Both the position numbers and the translations under genes were made by a program. A stretch of 64,000 bases of DNA from Roseateles puraquae (GTDB taxonomy: Bacteria > Pseudomonadota > Gammaproteobacteria > Burkholderiales > Burkholderiaceae_C). The notes under the pieces are model-generated. The model ran no database searches. It was not told the origin of the DNA and worked only from the letters and a program-made list of their open reading frames with translations. Below, one piece after another: positions 6,708 to 17,994 of the stretch (within the stretch, counting starts at the first letter, position 1; each line of letters starts with the position of its first letter). The DNA lies in the NCBI RefSeq assembly GCF_002205845.1, contig NZ_NISI01000012.1, forward strand, positions 1-64,000, in the 5' to 3' direction.

Positions 6708-8657
6708 TCAGCTTGTTGGCTGGGCGCTGTTTCCACCTTGGTCGTCAGCCCGCGTGAAAGTCGGCAGCGGGATGCTGCTGTCCTCGAAAAGCTTCCTGAG
6801 CCGGATCGCGAAAAAGCGAGCACCCTTTATGCCAAGGCGCGAGATCGAGACCCGTAGGCCTAGCTTGTCGCCCTCGGTCTTGAGGATGCCTGCCGCCCTG
6901 AGTGCCTGCTTGGCATGGAACGTGTTCAGCCCCGCGCACGCCTCTTCGAACTGCTGCTCGTCCAGCAGGATGAGGTCACGGTAAAGGAGCCCGTACGTTT
7001 GGCGGGGCGGCACGGAGTCCACGCCGTCGTCAACGTTGAAGATTTCGCCTTGATGCTGCAGCACGTAGTGCCGCACAGCGTCGACCGCTGACTTCTCTTC
7101 GTCCATGTACGTCGACGCTGACAGCCATGCGGTCGCAGCGGCCTCGACCGCCTCGCTGACATCGTTCTCCGCCAGGGGAAGTACGCCGGTCTCGATGGCG
7201 AGCCAGCCGGCAGCCATGACGAGCGAAAACTGCCTGAGCACGCGCCGCTCGGCCGGCCTCAGCTGGTGCCCCGCGCGCTCCAGCACCTCGATTAGCCGAG
7301 GGTGGATGTCGTCGACCAGTTCGCTCACGACGGCACGGAGCTCCGGCAACGTCGCGTGCCGGTTGAGCAGCTGCTGGGCGAACACCGGGCCTGCAACGCC
7401 GTAGCGCTCGGCCGCCCACCGCTTGATCAGCTTGGCGCGGGCGGCGGCCTCATCGTCGGACAAGCCCGCCCGCACCAGCAGCGGCTGCGCAGGAATGTCG
7501 ATGCCGCGCACACGCTCACCGATCTTGGGCTTGCGCTTGCCGAGTTCCTGCATGGCCTCGGCCATGGACAGCTCGCCCGTGCTGATGCCTAGCAGGCTCC
7601 AGCGACGGCTGGGCTGAAAGCCCAGCTCCCGGCTCATCCGGACCTTGGACATGCCGCCGGCTGCGGCATAGAGGTCCAGTGCCGAGGTCAGGTTGCCGAG
7701 TTCGTCGGTGATGAGGCCTACGCCAGAACGGCTGGCGTACACGAGTTCCAGGCCGTTCGCAGTTGAGTGCCAGCGAGCGACTACGGTCGGCTGAGTGCTT
7801 CCTTGCGGGTCGCCAGCGCGTCCCATCACGGAGCCCGCCAGTTGTGCCGCGGTGGTCTTGCCGCGGCTGCTCGTACCGAAGACGTGCAGGAAGGCGTTTT
7901 CGCCGCCAGCCATCTGAAGCAGCGGCGCCGCGAAGGCCGCCGACAGGAAGAATGTCAGCAAGAAGTCCCCCTTTGCCAGCAGCGCCAGTTCTTGCCATTC
8001 CGGCAGGGTACTGCCGGGGTGGTAGGGCTCCAGGTACTCGGGCGGGATGTCCGCCATAACCTGAAGGCCGGGGTGAACATGGCGGGCTTCCAGGTCGGCG
8101 GTCGGAGCGTCGTCGGGCTCAGCCGGTGCGGCGGCGGGAGCCGCCACCAAGCAGCCGCTAGGAAGCGCGAAAGCGAGGCGGTCCGGCTGCGACTTGTCCC
8201 AGCCATGACAGAAGCCCATGTTCGCGACGGTCAGGATGCGCGGCAGGTCGGGGTTGGTCGGTGCTGCGGAAAAAAACCTGAACAGGGCAGGCGCCTCGCC
8301 GGAGATGAGCGGCATCCCGGCATGAGTCATCGTACGCACGGTTTCGACGTCACGGGTCTGGATAGCGGGCCACGGGATGTCCAAGGTCCGGATCTCGTCG
8401 TTGAAGTCGAGGAACCTGACGCGCAGCGCCCAACTGTTTCCATCCGCGCTATGCAGCAAGGTGACGACGGCCACCGGCTTGTATGTGATCGCGACCGTTC
8501 GCGGTCCTTTCGTGGTGCCTGCGGGGCCCATGAGTCGCCCTCCTTGGTAGGCGTAGCCTTCGGGGAGTCTTGCCGCATGCTGCTGCGTGAACGTGATGAC
8601 GGCGGGTGAGAGAACGGCGTTAGAGGCAGATGCCTTGGACTGCGCGGTTTGCTTCAT
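6708..8657 (-). CDS. DUF927-domain helicase-like protein of integrative elements
   Basis: The 649-residue protein has a DUF927-type ATPase region: a P-loop in VFGTSSRGKTTAAQLAGSVMG near residues 265-285 and an acidic Walker-B-like segment GVGLITDELGNL near 315. SKVRMSRELGFQ and LLGISTGELSMAEAM follow. The C-terminal third (RQTYGLLYRDLILLDEQQ and onward) resembles a helical accessory domain. DUF927 proteins are found on prophages and integrative elements, often beside replication or primase functions. No primase or integrase is in the window, so the exact role is open. The gene looks intact. Confidence 0.75.
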   Translation of the reverse strand: MKQTAQSKASASNAVLSPAVITFTQQHAARLPEGYAYQGGRLMGPAGTTKGPRTVAITYKPVAVVTLLHSADGNSWALRVRFLDFNDEIRTLDIPWPAIQTRDVETVRTMTHAGMPLISGEAPALFRFFSAAPTNPDLPRILTVANMGFCHGWDKSQPDRLAFALPSGCLVAAPAAAPAEPDDAPTADLEARHVHPGLQVMADIPPEYLEPYHPGSTLPEWQELALLAKGDFLLTFFLSAAFAAPLLQMAGGENAFLHVFGTSSRGKTTAAQLAGSVMGRAGDPQGSTQPTVVARWHSTANGLELVYASRSGVGLITDELGNLTSALDLYAAAGGMSKVRMSRELGFQPSRRWSLLGISTGELSMAEAMQELGKRKPKIGERVRGIDIPAQPLLVRAGLSDDEAAARAKLIKRWAAERYGVAGPVFAQQLLNRHATLPELRAVVSELVDDIHPRLIEVLERAGHQLRPAERRVLRQFSLVMAAGWLAIETGVLPLAENDVSEAVEAAATAWLSASTYMDEEKSAVDAVRHYVLQHQGEIFNVDDGVDSVPPRQTYGLLYRDLILLDEQQFEEACAGLNTFHAKQALRAAGILKTEGDKLGLRVSISRLGIKGARFFAIRLRKLFEDSSIPLPTFTRADDQGGNSAQPTS

Positions 8658-9203
8658 GAAAGTCGATGCCAGCTAGGTTGAGGGACGTCGGCGGGACCGG
8701 CTTAGAACCGGCGCAACAACGGCGGGCCTCGGCTTTGGTGCCGAAGCTCTATGTGTTTGTTGGAAAGACGCCCTCGGCGACTAAGTTAGTGACCACGGAC
8801 TTTCGACCGTGATCCCCTCTCGATGGCACGGGTTGCGGCGGCCGCAGTGGGCAGCCGAGCTGGAGCAGCGATTTCTAGGGAATCAAAAGTGATGCGCCGG
8901 GAATTCGCCGGGCGCGCCGTTGATGCTGCGGGTGTCGCGCGCGCCGGCTGCCCGGGAGGCTAAGTTCAACAAAGTAGCGGCGAGAGCCGCTGGCGATGAC
9001 CGGACTTCCGCCGGTCCATAGCCGGGACTTCGGACTGGGTTGGCGCAAGATGGAACTCGTGCCGGCAGCTTTGCGCTCGTCGCGAAGCCTTGCCCTACAA
9101 TGGCTTAGCCAGTGGAAGTATGGAAAGCCCGTGTACGTGCCTTCGGCGCACAACAGGCTACGATTTCCTAGTTTCTTGCCGTCAAAGTTGGTCAACAGCC
9201 GAG
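8658..9203. other. Non-coding end of the element, small hairpins only
   Basis: About 550 bp between the DUF927 start and the tRNA fragment hold no supported gene. Visible structures are AGCGGC-GAGA-GCCGCT at 8976-8991 and a CACGG/CCGTG dyad near 8793-8810. Such end regions of integrative elements often hold regulatory or excision sites, but none could be assigned. The upstream promoter of the DUF927 gene should lie within the first 100-200 bp. Confidence 0.35.
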
Positions 9204-9248
9204 TTGAAAATCCGCGTGTCGGTGGTTCGATTCCGCCCCAGGCCACCA
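9204..9248 (+). tRNA. tRNA-Phe 3' half, attachment-site remnant
   Basis: The 45 nt begin in the anticodon loop with GAA (TTGAAAA). They continue with the 3' anticodon strand TCCGC, GTGTC, the T-arm GGTGG-TTCGATT-CCGCC, the 3' acceptor strand CCAGGCC, A and CCA. This is the 3' part of a betaproteobacterial tRNA-Phe. The expected 5' half (GGCCTGG..., D-arm, GCGGA) is absent: the bases just before 9204 do not pair with TCCGC. It is best read as the attachment repeat left when an element integrated at tRNA-Phe; it cannot make a tRNA by itself. Confidence 0.85.
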
Positions 9249-9258
9249 AGATTGCAGG

Positions 9259-9289
9259 CCCCTGACTCAGCAATGAGCCAGGGGTTTTT
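9259..9289 (+). terminator. Terminator originally behind tRNA-Phe
   Basis: CCCCTG and CTCA pair with TGAG and CAGGGG around a GCAA loop (one A/C mismatch), followed directly by TTTTT. This is a textbook Rho-independent terminator 10 nt after the tRNA CCA end. It marks the start of the original chromosomal flank. Confidence 0.85.
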
Positions 9290-9395
9290 GCTTTCTGGGC
9301 TTCTCCCGGCCTTGCCGCCGATGCCTTCGAGTCCGCCCATGGGCTTGGGGCAGCTCCGATTCCCGTGGGTTGATTCAAGATGCGAAGGACCCACC

Positions 9396-9779
9396 ATGAT
9401 TGCCTCCCATGCCAAGCTGCGAGATGAACTGCTCGCGCTGGTCGCCCAGAGTCTCTGCACCCGTCCGTTGGCGACCTTCGCCCGGGAATCGCAGCACGAC
9501 GGTGAGAGCTTGAAAGATGCTGTTGAACGCTACGAAGTCGACTACGCCTGGCACGTGTTGGGTTCGGAGCGGCTGCGCGACGAGACCATCCGGTTGCTGG
9601 AGGGCAAGCTCACCCATGTGGCGAGCGATGCACAGAAGGCCAGCGTGACCGAGGTGCTCAAGGCCGCCGCGGCAGGCCAGGCGGCTGACGCACTGATGAG
9701 CTTCGACAGTGACGTGCCTGAGCAGGTCGCTACGCTGCTCTACATCCGCCGCAAGGCTGACGCAGGCGCTGCTGCATAA
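9396..9779 (+). CDS. Hypothetical cytosolic protein
   Basis: The 127-residue product has no signal peptide or membrane segment. It is rich in Ala, Glu and Asp and probably mostly helical (LRDELLALVAQSLCTRP at the N-terminus, VPEQVATLLYIRRKADAG at the C-terminus). No family is recognised. The start at 9396 follows a purine-rich GAAGGACCC segment that can act as ribosome binding site. It is the first gene of the apparent chromosomal flank and is followed by a strong hairpin at 9844-9869. Confidence 0.6.
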   Translation: MIASHAKLRDELLALVAQSLCTRPLATFARESQHDGESLKDAVERYEVDYAWHVLGSERLRDETIRLLEGKLTHVASDAQKASVTEVLKAAAAGQAADALMSFDSDVPEQVATLLYIRRKADAGAAA

Positions 9780-9843
9780 GCCTTGAGCTGAACATCGTGC
9801 ATGGTCGGTTCCAGTCCGCCCACGTTGAAGTGTCCCGACACAG

Positions 9844-9869
9844 CGGGCCGCACTGAGCTGTGCGGCCCG
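9844..9869 (+). terminator. Rho-independent terminator
   Basis: A perfect 10-bp stem (CGGGCCGCAC/GTGCGGCCCG) with a TGAGCT loop is followed by TTTGTCTTCCT. It lies between the hypothetical gene ending at 9779 and the convergent PEP-CTERM gene ending at 9915, and may serve both. Confidence 0.75.
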
Positions 9870-9914
9870 TTTGTCTTCCTGCGGCACGCCGATCGGGGGA
9901 GGCGGCCGATGGCT

Positions 9915-10664
9915 TCAGCGTGGGCGGCGCCGCACCGCCAGGACGGCCGCCAGACCGAGGCCGAACAGCGCGGCGTTGGTGGGCTCTGGCACCGCTGACA
10001 CGGTTCGGCTGAAGACCAGGCCGGAGGCGAGGCAGTCGGCGGTCGAGGCCTGGCAGGTGTTGCTGAGTTCGTACAGGGCGGTCAGCGGCTGGTTGTCAGC
10101 GCTGAAGCCGAGCACCTTGAGCACCAGCGGCGCGCTGAAGATCGAATAGGTGCCCGCTGGCGTGACGCCGAGCGGCGACAGAACGCCGTAGTCGTACTGG
10201 TAGGACTGCCCAGCGCCGAGTACGAAGCCGCCGCCCAGGCCCGTGTCGCCGAAGGTGAACGCATAAGGGCCTTGCTGGCAGTCAGGCTTGCTGAAGGTGC
10301 TGGAACAGGCGTAGCTCACGCCAATGTCAAAGCCCGTCAAGCGGTCGAACGCGACGGCCTCATAAGTCGAGGTGCTCGGGTTCCAGGCCCAGGCCGAAGT
10401 TGGCAGACTGGAGTTGGGTAGGCCGGCGACACCGGTCGTCGGGTTGAAGCTGAAGGCCTGGGTGGCGTCGGTGTTGGTCAGCCGGATCGACACGTTGATG
10501 GACGCCGTGGGCGAGACGGTGCCGGTCGGTTGCACGAACTCGAGCTTCAGGGCTGACAGCGGCGCCTGGGCCAGCGCAGCGCCCGAGGCGGAGAGGGTGG
10601 CGAACAGAGATGCGACGACCAGCGGCGTGCGCAAGCGGCTGCTGATAGGGGACAAGACGGACAT
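9915..10664 (-). CDS. PEP-CTERM sorting-domain protein
   Basis: The 249-residue secreted protein has an N-terminal signal peptide (basic start, then LVVASLFATLSASGAALAQA). Its C-terminal anchor is the classic PEP-CTERM arrangement: VPEP near residue 227, a hydrophobic helix, and RRRPR at the end. Proteins of this class are thought to be processed by an exosortase and exported with exopolysaccharide. The middle part is rich in Ser, Thr and Gly with four cysteines and matches no known enzyme. The neighbouring genes give no pathway context. Confidence 0.85.
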   Translation of the reverse strand: MSVLSPISSRLRTPLVVASLFATLSASGAALAQAPLSALKLEFVQPTGTVSPTASINVSIRLTNTDATQAFSFNPTTGVAGLPNSSLPTSAWAWNPSTSTYEAVAFDRLTGFDIGVSYACSSTFSKPDCQQGPYAFTFGDTGLGGGFVLGAGQSYQYDYGVLSPLGVTPAGTYSIFSAPLVLKVLGFSADNQPLTALYELSNTCQASTADCLASGLVFSRTVSAVPEPTNAALFGLGLAAVLAVRRRPR

Positions 10665-10832
10665 GAAGGCTCCCTAGATTGCTGTAGTGGTGCGCACCCA
10701 TTGTGCGGTGAACTGTGCCGTTCGCACATCGTGCAAACGCTTGTCGCCGATAGGCGCTTCGCGTCGATCTCTGGTGGGGTGTTCAGGTGGGTGCTGCGGG
10801 TTGCCGGGCCTCGCGACACGGTGATCGTTGCC

Positions 10833-11624
10833 TCACCGCGCCGCCGGCCCCCCCGCCCTGCAGCAGTAGTCGTCCCAATCGAACGGGGACGCCTCCTGCC
10901 GGTAGGCGTTGCCCGTGTAGCGGTAGACGAGGCGCTGTCGCTGCGGTGTCGCGTCGGCCTGGGCCGTCGCTGCTGCGCTGTTGCGCACCACCGTGGCCGT
11001 CACGTGCAGATCGTTCCAGCCCATCGGGCCGGGCGGCCCGATGGCGATCGTGAAGCTCGCAGTGTCCCAGGCGGCATGCGGACACTTGCCCAGGCAACCC
11101 TCCACGGCGCGAGTGCGCAGCATCGACATGCCGAACACGGGCCGGAGGGTGTGACCCTCCGGCACAAAAAGGGTCAGCTCGTCGCCGAAACCCGCGTCAG
11201 CCGCAGACGGGCCCGGGGCGCTGCTGGCGTAGCGCAGGCCAAGTGCGCGCAGGCCAGGCGCCAGGTCGTAGGGGGCGGTGTCCAGGCGCAGGCTGTTGTC
11301 ATCGACCCCGATCCCCGATTCTTCCGCGATCTCGAATCGATGGCTGTTGAGCAACTGGAGCCTCTGGGTGTTTACAAGTGCCAGCACGCCGACCCAGCGC
11401 CGGTCCGGGCGCGGCGCTTGCTCGAAGGCCATGACGGCAGCCAAGACCTTGCCGCGGCCGGGCGGCCAGCCCTTGCATTGGGCGCTGACCAGCGCACCGG
11501 TGATGGGTTGCTTCGGGTTCAACGCCCGCAGGGCGCTTTCGATGCCAGGCGTACAGCCGCTGATGTCGCGCGCCTGGGCAAGGGCTGCGGCGAGCCCCAG
11601 CAGCAGGACGATGACGCCTCTCAC
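10833..11624 (-). CDS. Secreted hypothetical protein
   Basis: The 263-residue product begins with a short signal peptide (MRGVIVLLLGLAAALAQA, cleavage probably after AQA) followed by a mature domain of unknown family. It has paired cysteines (SGCTPG, SAQCKGW, EGCLGKCPH, DDYCCRAG) that fit an exported disulphide-bonded protein. Its start overlaps the end of the downstream-encoded DUF4325 gene by 4 bp (11621-11624), so the two are probably co-transcribed. No catalytic motif is recognised. Confidence 0.65.
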   Translation of the reverse strand: MRGVIVLLLGLAAALAQARDISGCTPGIESALRALNPKQPITGALVSAQCKGWPPGRGKVLAAVMAFEQAPRPDRRWVGVLALVNTQRLQLLNSHRFEIAEESGIGVDDNSLRLDTAPYDLAPGLRALGLRYASSAPGPSAADAGFGDELTLFVPEGHTLRPVFGMSMLRTRAVEGCLGKCPHAAWDTASFTIAIGPPGPMGWNDLHVTATVVRNSAAATAQADATPQRQRLVYRYTGNAYRQEASPFDWDDYCCRAGGPAAR

Positions 11625-12670
11625 CCGGCCCGCGCGCTCTTGATCAACGCCTCGATGCGCGGTGTCGTGTTCGTGGCCACCAGCTCGATCTGCGGGTTGG
11701 CCTTGGCAAAGACGCGGAACAGTTCGTCGGTGAAGCCGTGGCCCACGTCGGTCACGCCCTCGAAGTCGATGGTGGCACGCTTGAAAGTGGTCAGCCGCAG
11801 GCCCACGCGGCGGGCCTGGGCGCGGGAGTCGAGCGCCTGGCCTTCGCCGGCCAGCAGGCGCAGCTGCACCACGGTCCGGTCGAACTCGATGCCGTCGCCT
11901 TGCAGGCTCCAGGCCTCCATGACGCTGTCCAGCGTGCGCGTGGTGTTCAGCGCGATCGCCATGTAGATGCTGCTGCCCTGGCGGGGCAGGGCGCGGCCCT
12001 TTTTCCAGCCGCTGCTTTCCCAGGCGCGGCGCTGGTAGGCGGTGTTGTTGGCGTGGATGTCGAACACGTCGGCCAACTGGCTGCTGAAGAAGAGGCCCCG
12101 GCCGGTGTGGGCGTCGGGCGCGCTGGTCAGGCGCCCCTTGCTCAGCTCCAGCATGGCGTGCTGCGGGTCTTCGAGCTGGAAGGCGTTGCAGATCTTGTCG
12201 AACACGCCAATGCCGTCGTCGCTCACCAGCAACTGCACGTGCGTGGGCGTCTGGCGCAGCGACACGGTGACGCTGCTGCCGCCGGAGTGGTCGGCCGCGT
12301 TGTTGACCAGCTCGGTGAAACCGTGGCGGATCATGCGCTCCACTGGCTTGGGTAGCGCGAAGTGAGGCGCGAAGTCGCGCTGCCAGGGCAGGTCTTCCTG
12401 CAGGCCGTAGAGGGTGTAGCTGCGGGCCACCTGGCGCAGCGCGCCGGGGGCGAAGACGGGGCGGGCGCGCGTGCCGGAGCGCACCAGCCAGCCGGCGTCG
12501 ACGAGCCGCTTCAGCGCCGCCAGTGCGGCGCGGTGGCTGGCGCCGGTGCGCTCCTCGATGTGGGTGGCCAGATCATGGGAATGCTCGCTGGCGGCGGCCG
12601 TGATCCAGTTGGTGAGGTGGTCGAACACCAGTCTTGTCATTTGCGCATTGTGCTGACTACTCTCATCCAT
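11621..12670 (-). CDS. Winged-helix / HATPase / DUF4325 regulatory protein
   Basis: The protein (349 residues from ATG 12670) combines three parts. The first is an N-terminal winged-helix-like segment (residues 15-85). The second is a GHKL ATPase domain with the N box ELVNNAADHSGG, G1 box DDGIGVFD and G2-like HTGRGLFFSS. The third is a C-terminal STAS-like DUF4325 domain (TIDFEGVTDVGHGFTDELFR). No phosphorylatable His domain is seen, so it is not a standard sensor kinase. Such proteins resemble anti-sigma-factor kinases in logic. ATG 12640 is an alternative start. It is divergent from fba. Confidence 0.7.
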   Translation of the reverse strand: MDESSQHNAQMTRLVFDHLTNWITAAASEHSHDLATHIEERTGASHRAALAALKRLVDAGWLVRSGTRARPVFAPGALRQVARSYTLYGLQEDLPWQRDFAPHFALPKPVERMIRHGFTELVNNAADHSGGSSVTVSLRQTPTHVQLLVSDDGIGVFDKICNAFQLEDPQHAMLELSKGRLTSAPDAHTGRGLFFSSQLADVFDIHANNTAYQRRAWESSGWKKGRALPRQGSSIYMAIALNTTRTLDSVMEAWSLQGDGIEFDRTVVQLRLLAGEGQALDSRAQARRVGLRLTTFKRATIDFEGVTDVGHGFTDELFRVFAKANPQIELVATNTTPRIEALIKSARAG

Positions 12671-12783
12671 GGGGGGTGGGGCGGTCCCTGACTCCATAGA
12701 ATCCCGGGCAGTTACGGCGCGGTTACCACCTGCAGTGGGTGTCGCAGTCGGCCCAGGCTTTTCAACTCCACCGGGGAAATCCC

Positions 12784-13848
12784 ATGCCTCTCGTTTCCAT
12801 GCGCCAGCTGCTGGACCACGCCGCCGACCACGGCTACGGCATTCCAGCCTTCAACGTCAACAACCTGGAGCAGGTGCAGGCCGTCATGGCCGCCGCCGAC
12901 GAAGTCGGTGCGCCGGTCATCCTGCAGGCCTCGGCCGGTGCGCGCAAATACGCGGGCGAGCCTTTCATCAAGCACCTCATCCAGGCCGCGGCCGAGATGT
13001 ACCCGCACATCCCGCTGGTGATGCACCAGGACCACGGCACCAGCCCCAAGGTCTGCGCCGGCGCCATCGAGCTGGGCTTTGGCTCGGTCATGATGGACGG
13101 CTCGCTGATGGAAGACGGCAAGACGCCGTCGAGTTTCGACTACAACGTGGAGGTCACCCGCAAGGTCGTCGAGATGGCCCATGCGGTCGGCGTGACGGTG
13201 GAAGGTGAACTCGGCTGCCTGGGCAACCTCGAAACCGGTGATGCCGGCGAGGAAGACGGCATCGGCGCGGCCGGCAAGCTCGATCACTCGCAGATGCTGA
13301 CCGACCCCGAAGAGGCCGCCACCTTCGTGAAGGCCACGCAGCTCGACGCACTGGCCATCGCCATCGGCACCAGCCATGGCGCCTACAAGTTCAGCCGCAA
13401 GCCCACGGGCGACATCCTGGCCATCGGCCGCGTGAAGGAAATCCACGCGCGCATTCCCAACACCCACCTCGTCATGCATGGTTCGTCCAGCGTGCCGCAG
13501 GAGCTGCTGGCCATCATCAACCAGTACGGCGGCAAGATGAAGGAGACCTTCGGCGTGCCGGTCGAAGAGATCCAGGAAGCCATCAAGCACGGCGTGCGCA
13601 AGATCAACATCGACACCGACATCCGCCTCGCGATGACCGGTGCGGTGCGCAAGTTCATGGCCGAGAACCCCGACAAGTTCGACGCCCGCGAATGGCTCAA
13701 GCCCGCCCGCGAGGCGGCCAAGGCCATCGCCAAGGAGCGCTATCTGCAGTTCGGTTGCGAAGGCCAAGCCGGCAAGATCAAGGGCCGCACCCTGGTCGAC
13801 ATTGCCGCGGCCTACGCCCGCGGCGAACTGGCGCAGAAGGTGCAGTGA
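12784..13848 (+). CDS. fba: Class II fructose-1,6-bisphosphate aldolase
   Basis: The 354-residue enzyme splits fructose-1,6-bisphosphate in glycolysis and makes it in gluconeogenesis or the Calvin cycle. Visible class II motifs are the first zinc ligand in [21 protein letters not shown], and [10 protein letters not shown] and [12 protein letters not shown] with the other histidine ligands. NIDTDIRLA for phosphate binding follows. The length matches the CbbA-like long form common in betaproteobacteria. The start at 12784 is preferred because upstream codons do not look conserved. A TAGAAT -10-like hexamer lies at 12697-12702. Confidence 0.95.
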   Translation: MPLVSMRQLLDHAADHGYGIPAFNVNNLEQVQAVMAAADEVGAPVILQASAGARKYAGEPFIKHLIQAAAEMYPHIPLVMHQDHGTSPKVCAGAIELGFGSVMMDGSLMEDGKTPSSFDYNVEVTRKVVEMAHAVGVTVEGELGCLGNLETGDAGEEDGIGAAGKLDHSQMLTDPEEAATFVKATQLDALAIAIGTSHGAYKFSRKPTGDILAIGRVKEIHARIPNTHLVMHGSSSVPQELLAIINQYGGKMKETFGVPVEEIQEAIKHGVRKINIDTDIRLAMTGAVRKFMAENPDKFDAREWLKPAREAAKAIAKERYLQFGCEGQAGKIKGRTLVDIAAAYARGELAQKVQ

Positions 13849-14273
13849 GCCCGGCGCATGCCTTCACCTACGGCTCGCTGATGTGGGCCGACATCATGGC
13901 CCGCGTCTGCGGCCGTGAGTTCGCCAGCGAGCCGGCTTCGCTGGCCGACCACGCCCGCCACCCGGTGCGCGGCCAGGACTACCCCGGCCTGCGTCCGGCA
14001 CCGGGCAGCGTCGTGCCGGGGCGGCTCTATCGCGACGTCGACGCCGAGGCCTGGGCGCGCCTGGATGCCTTCGAGGGTGAGGAGTACGAGCGCGCCGCGG
14101 TGCAGGTGGCGCTCGCTGACGGGCGTGTGGTGCCGGCCCAGGTCTACCGCTTTCGCGAGGCCTTTGCCGGCCGACTGCTCGCCGGGCCCTGGGATGCCGA
14201 GGCCTTCGCCCGGGAGGGTCGGCAGCGCTTCCTGGCGCGGTATGTCGGTTTCGACCTGATCGACCCGCGCTGA
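13845..14273 (+). CDS. Gamma-glutamylcyclotransferase-like (AIG2 family) protein
   Basis: The 142-residue product begins with the AIG2/GGCT substrate-binding motif FTYGSLM near residue 7. It carries the catalytic-type glutamate in [10 protein letters not shown]. Members turn gamma-glutamyl amines or peptides into 5-oxoproline plus the amine; the substrate here is unknown. It starts with GTG inside the last codons of fba (GTGA overlap, 13845-13848), so its translation is coupled to the aldolase. The coupling to a glycolytic gene has no obvious metabolic reason. Confidence 0.8.
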   Translation: MSPAHAFTYGSLMWADIMARVCGREFASEPASLADHARHPVRGQDYPGLRPAPGSVVPGRLYRDVDAEAWARLDAFEGEEYERAAVQVALADGRVVPAQVYRFREAFAGRLLAGPWDAEAFAREGRQRFLARYVGFDLIDPR

Positions 14274-14353
14274 TGCAACAGCCACCCGCCGCTGCGGTGG
14301 GAGGATCACAATGCACCTCATAACTCCACAAGACTGGGGTAGGGGAGTGCAAG

Positions 14354-17041
<2,688 letters not shown>

Positions 17042-17094
17042 GCCCGGGCGGGGTGGCTTCTAGAATCGCGGGCTTCTGCCCGAGCTGAGCTGTC

Positions 17095-17994
17095 ATGTCC
17101 CAAGCCCTGTACGAATCCCGCCTGCCTTCCCTCCCCCTGCTCGGCCGCGGCAAGGTACGCGAGAACTACGCGGTGGGCGAGGACCGCATCCTGATGGTCG
17201 CCAGCGACCGCCTCTCGGCCTTCGACGTCATCATGGGCGAGCCCATCCCCGGCAAGGGCGCGCTACTCACCAAGATGGCGCTGTTCTGGTTCGACAAGCT
17301 GCAAGGCATCGTGCCCAACCACCTGACTGGTGACGACCCGCTGGCCGCGGTCGCGACCGATGCCGAGCGCGAGCAGATCCGCGACCGGGCCATGCTGGTC
17401 AAGCGCCTCAAGCCCCTGCCCATCGAGGCCGTGGTGCGCGGCTACCTCGCCGGCAGCGGCTGGGCCGAGTACCAGAAGACGCAGAGCGTCTGTGGCGTGG
17501 CCCTGCCCGCGGGCCTGCGCAATGCCGACAAGCTGCCCACGCCCATCTTCACGCCCGCCACCAAGGCCGAGATGGGCGACCACGACGAGAACATCAGCTT
17601 CGAGCAAGCGGCCGCCATCATCGGCCCCGAACTGGCCGCCCGGGTGCGGGACATCTCCATCCAGCTCTACCAGCGCGCGGCTGATTTCGCCCTCACCAAG
17701 GGCATCATCATTGCCGACACCAAGTTCGAGTTCGGCCTGGACGCCGACGGCACGCTCACGTTGATGGACGAAGTGCTGACGCCCGACTCCTCCCGCTACT
17801 GGCCGGTCGAAAGCTACGCGCCGGGCAGCAACCCGCCGAGCTACGACAAGCAGTTCGTGCGCGACTGGCTGGAGGCCGTGCGCATCGACGGCCAGCCCTG
17901 GGGCAAGAAGGCGCCCGCGCCGGCCCTGCCGCCCGAGGTGATCGCCAACACCGTGCAGAAGTACGAAGAGGCCCTGCAGCGGCTGACGGCATGA
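17095..17994 (+). CDS. purC: SAICAR synthetase
   Basis: The 299-residue enzyme joins CAIR and aspartate in purine biosynthesis. Signature segments are GRGKVRENY at the ATP-binding N-terminus, [26 protein letters not shown], and IADTKFEFG with [15 protein letters not shown]. The length fits the long (about 300-residue) betaproteobacterial form. A TAGAAT -10-like element lies at 17061-17066. Its stop overlaps the start of the TPR-like gene by 4 bp (ATGA), an unusual partner for purC. Confidence 0.96.
   Translation: MSQALYESRLPSLPLLGRGKVRENYAVGEDRILMVASDRLSAFDVIMGEPIPGKGALLTKMALFWFDKLQGIVPNHLTGDDPLAAVATDAEREQIRDRAMLVKRLKPLPIEAVVRGYLAGSGWAEYQKTQSVCGVALPAGLRNADKLPTPIFTPATKAEMGDHDENISFEQAAAIIGPELAARVRDISIQLYQRAADFALTKGIIIADTKFEFGLDADGTLTLMDEVLTPDSSRYWPVESYAPGSNPPSYDKQFVRDWLEAVRIDGQPWGKKAPAPALPPEVIANTVQKYEEALQRLTA

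Larger units (their letters stand above)
1..9248. mobile_element. Right part of a putative integrative element carrying arsenic resistance genes
   Basis: The stretch joins an IS21-type transposase fragment, a complete-looking arsenic operon, a small winged-helix gene, a DUF927 helicase-like gene and, at its right end, the 3' half of a tRNA-Phe gene without its 5' half. Integrases of genomic islands recombine at tRNA 3' ends: the intact tRNA stays at one end and a 3' copy marks the other. The tRNA piece reads on the plus strand, so the intact gene and probably the integrase should lie to the left, outside the window. The left limit is therefore unknown. The boundary is inferred, not proven. 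Confidence 0.6.

Noticed and set aside
9060..9100. TACAAT hexamer with a TTGCGC upstream as a tRNA promoter
   Set aside because: The spacer is 19 bp, and the tRNA piece behind it lacks its 5' half, so there is nothing to express.
8875..9378. Minus-strand frame with the peptide WGGIEPPTRGFS
   Set aside because: This peptide is the translated antisense of a tRNA-Phe 3' end and is a known source of false gene calls. No gene is claimed.
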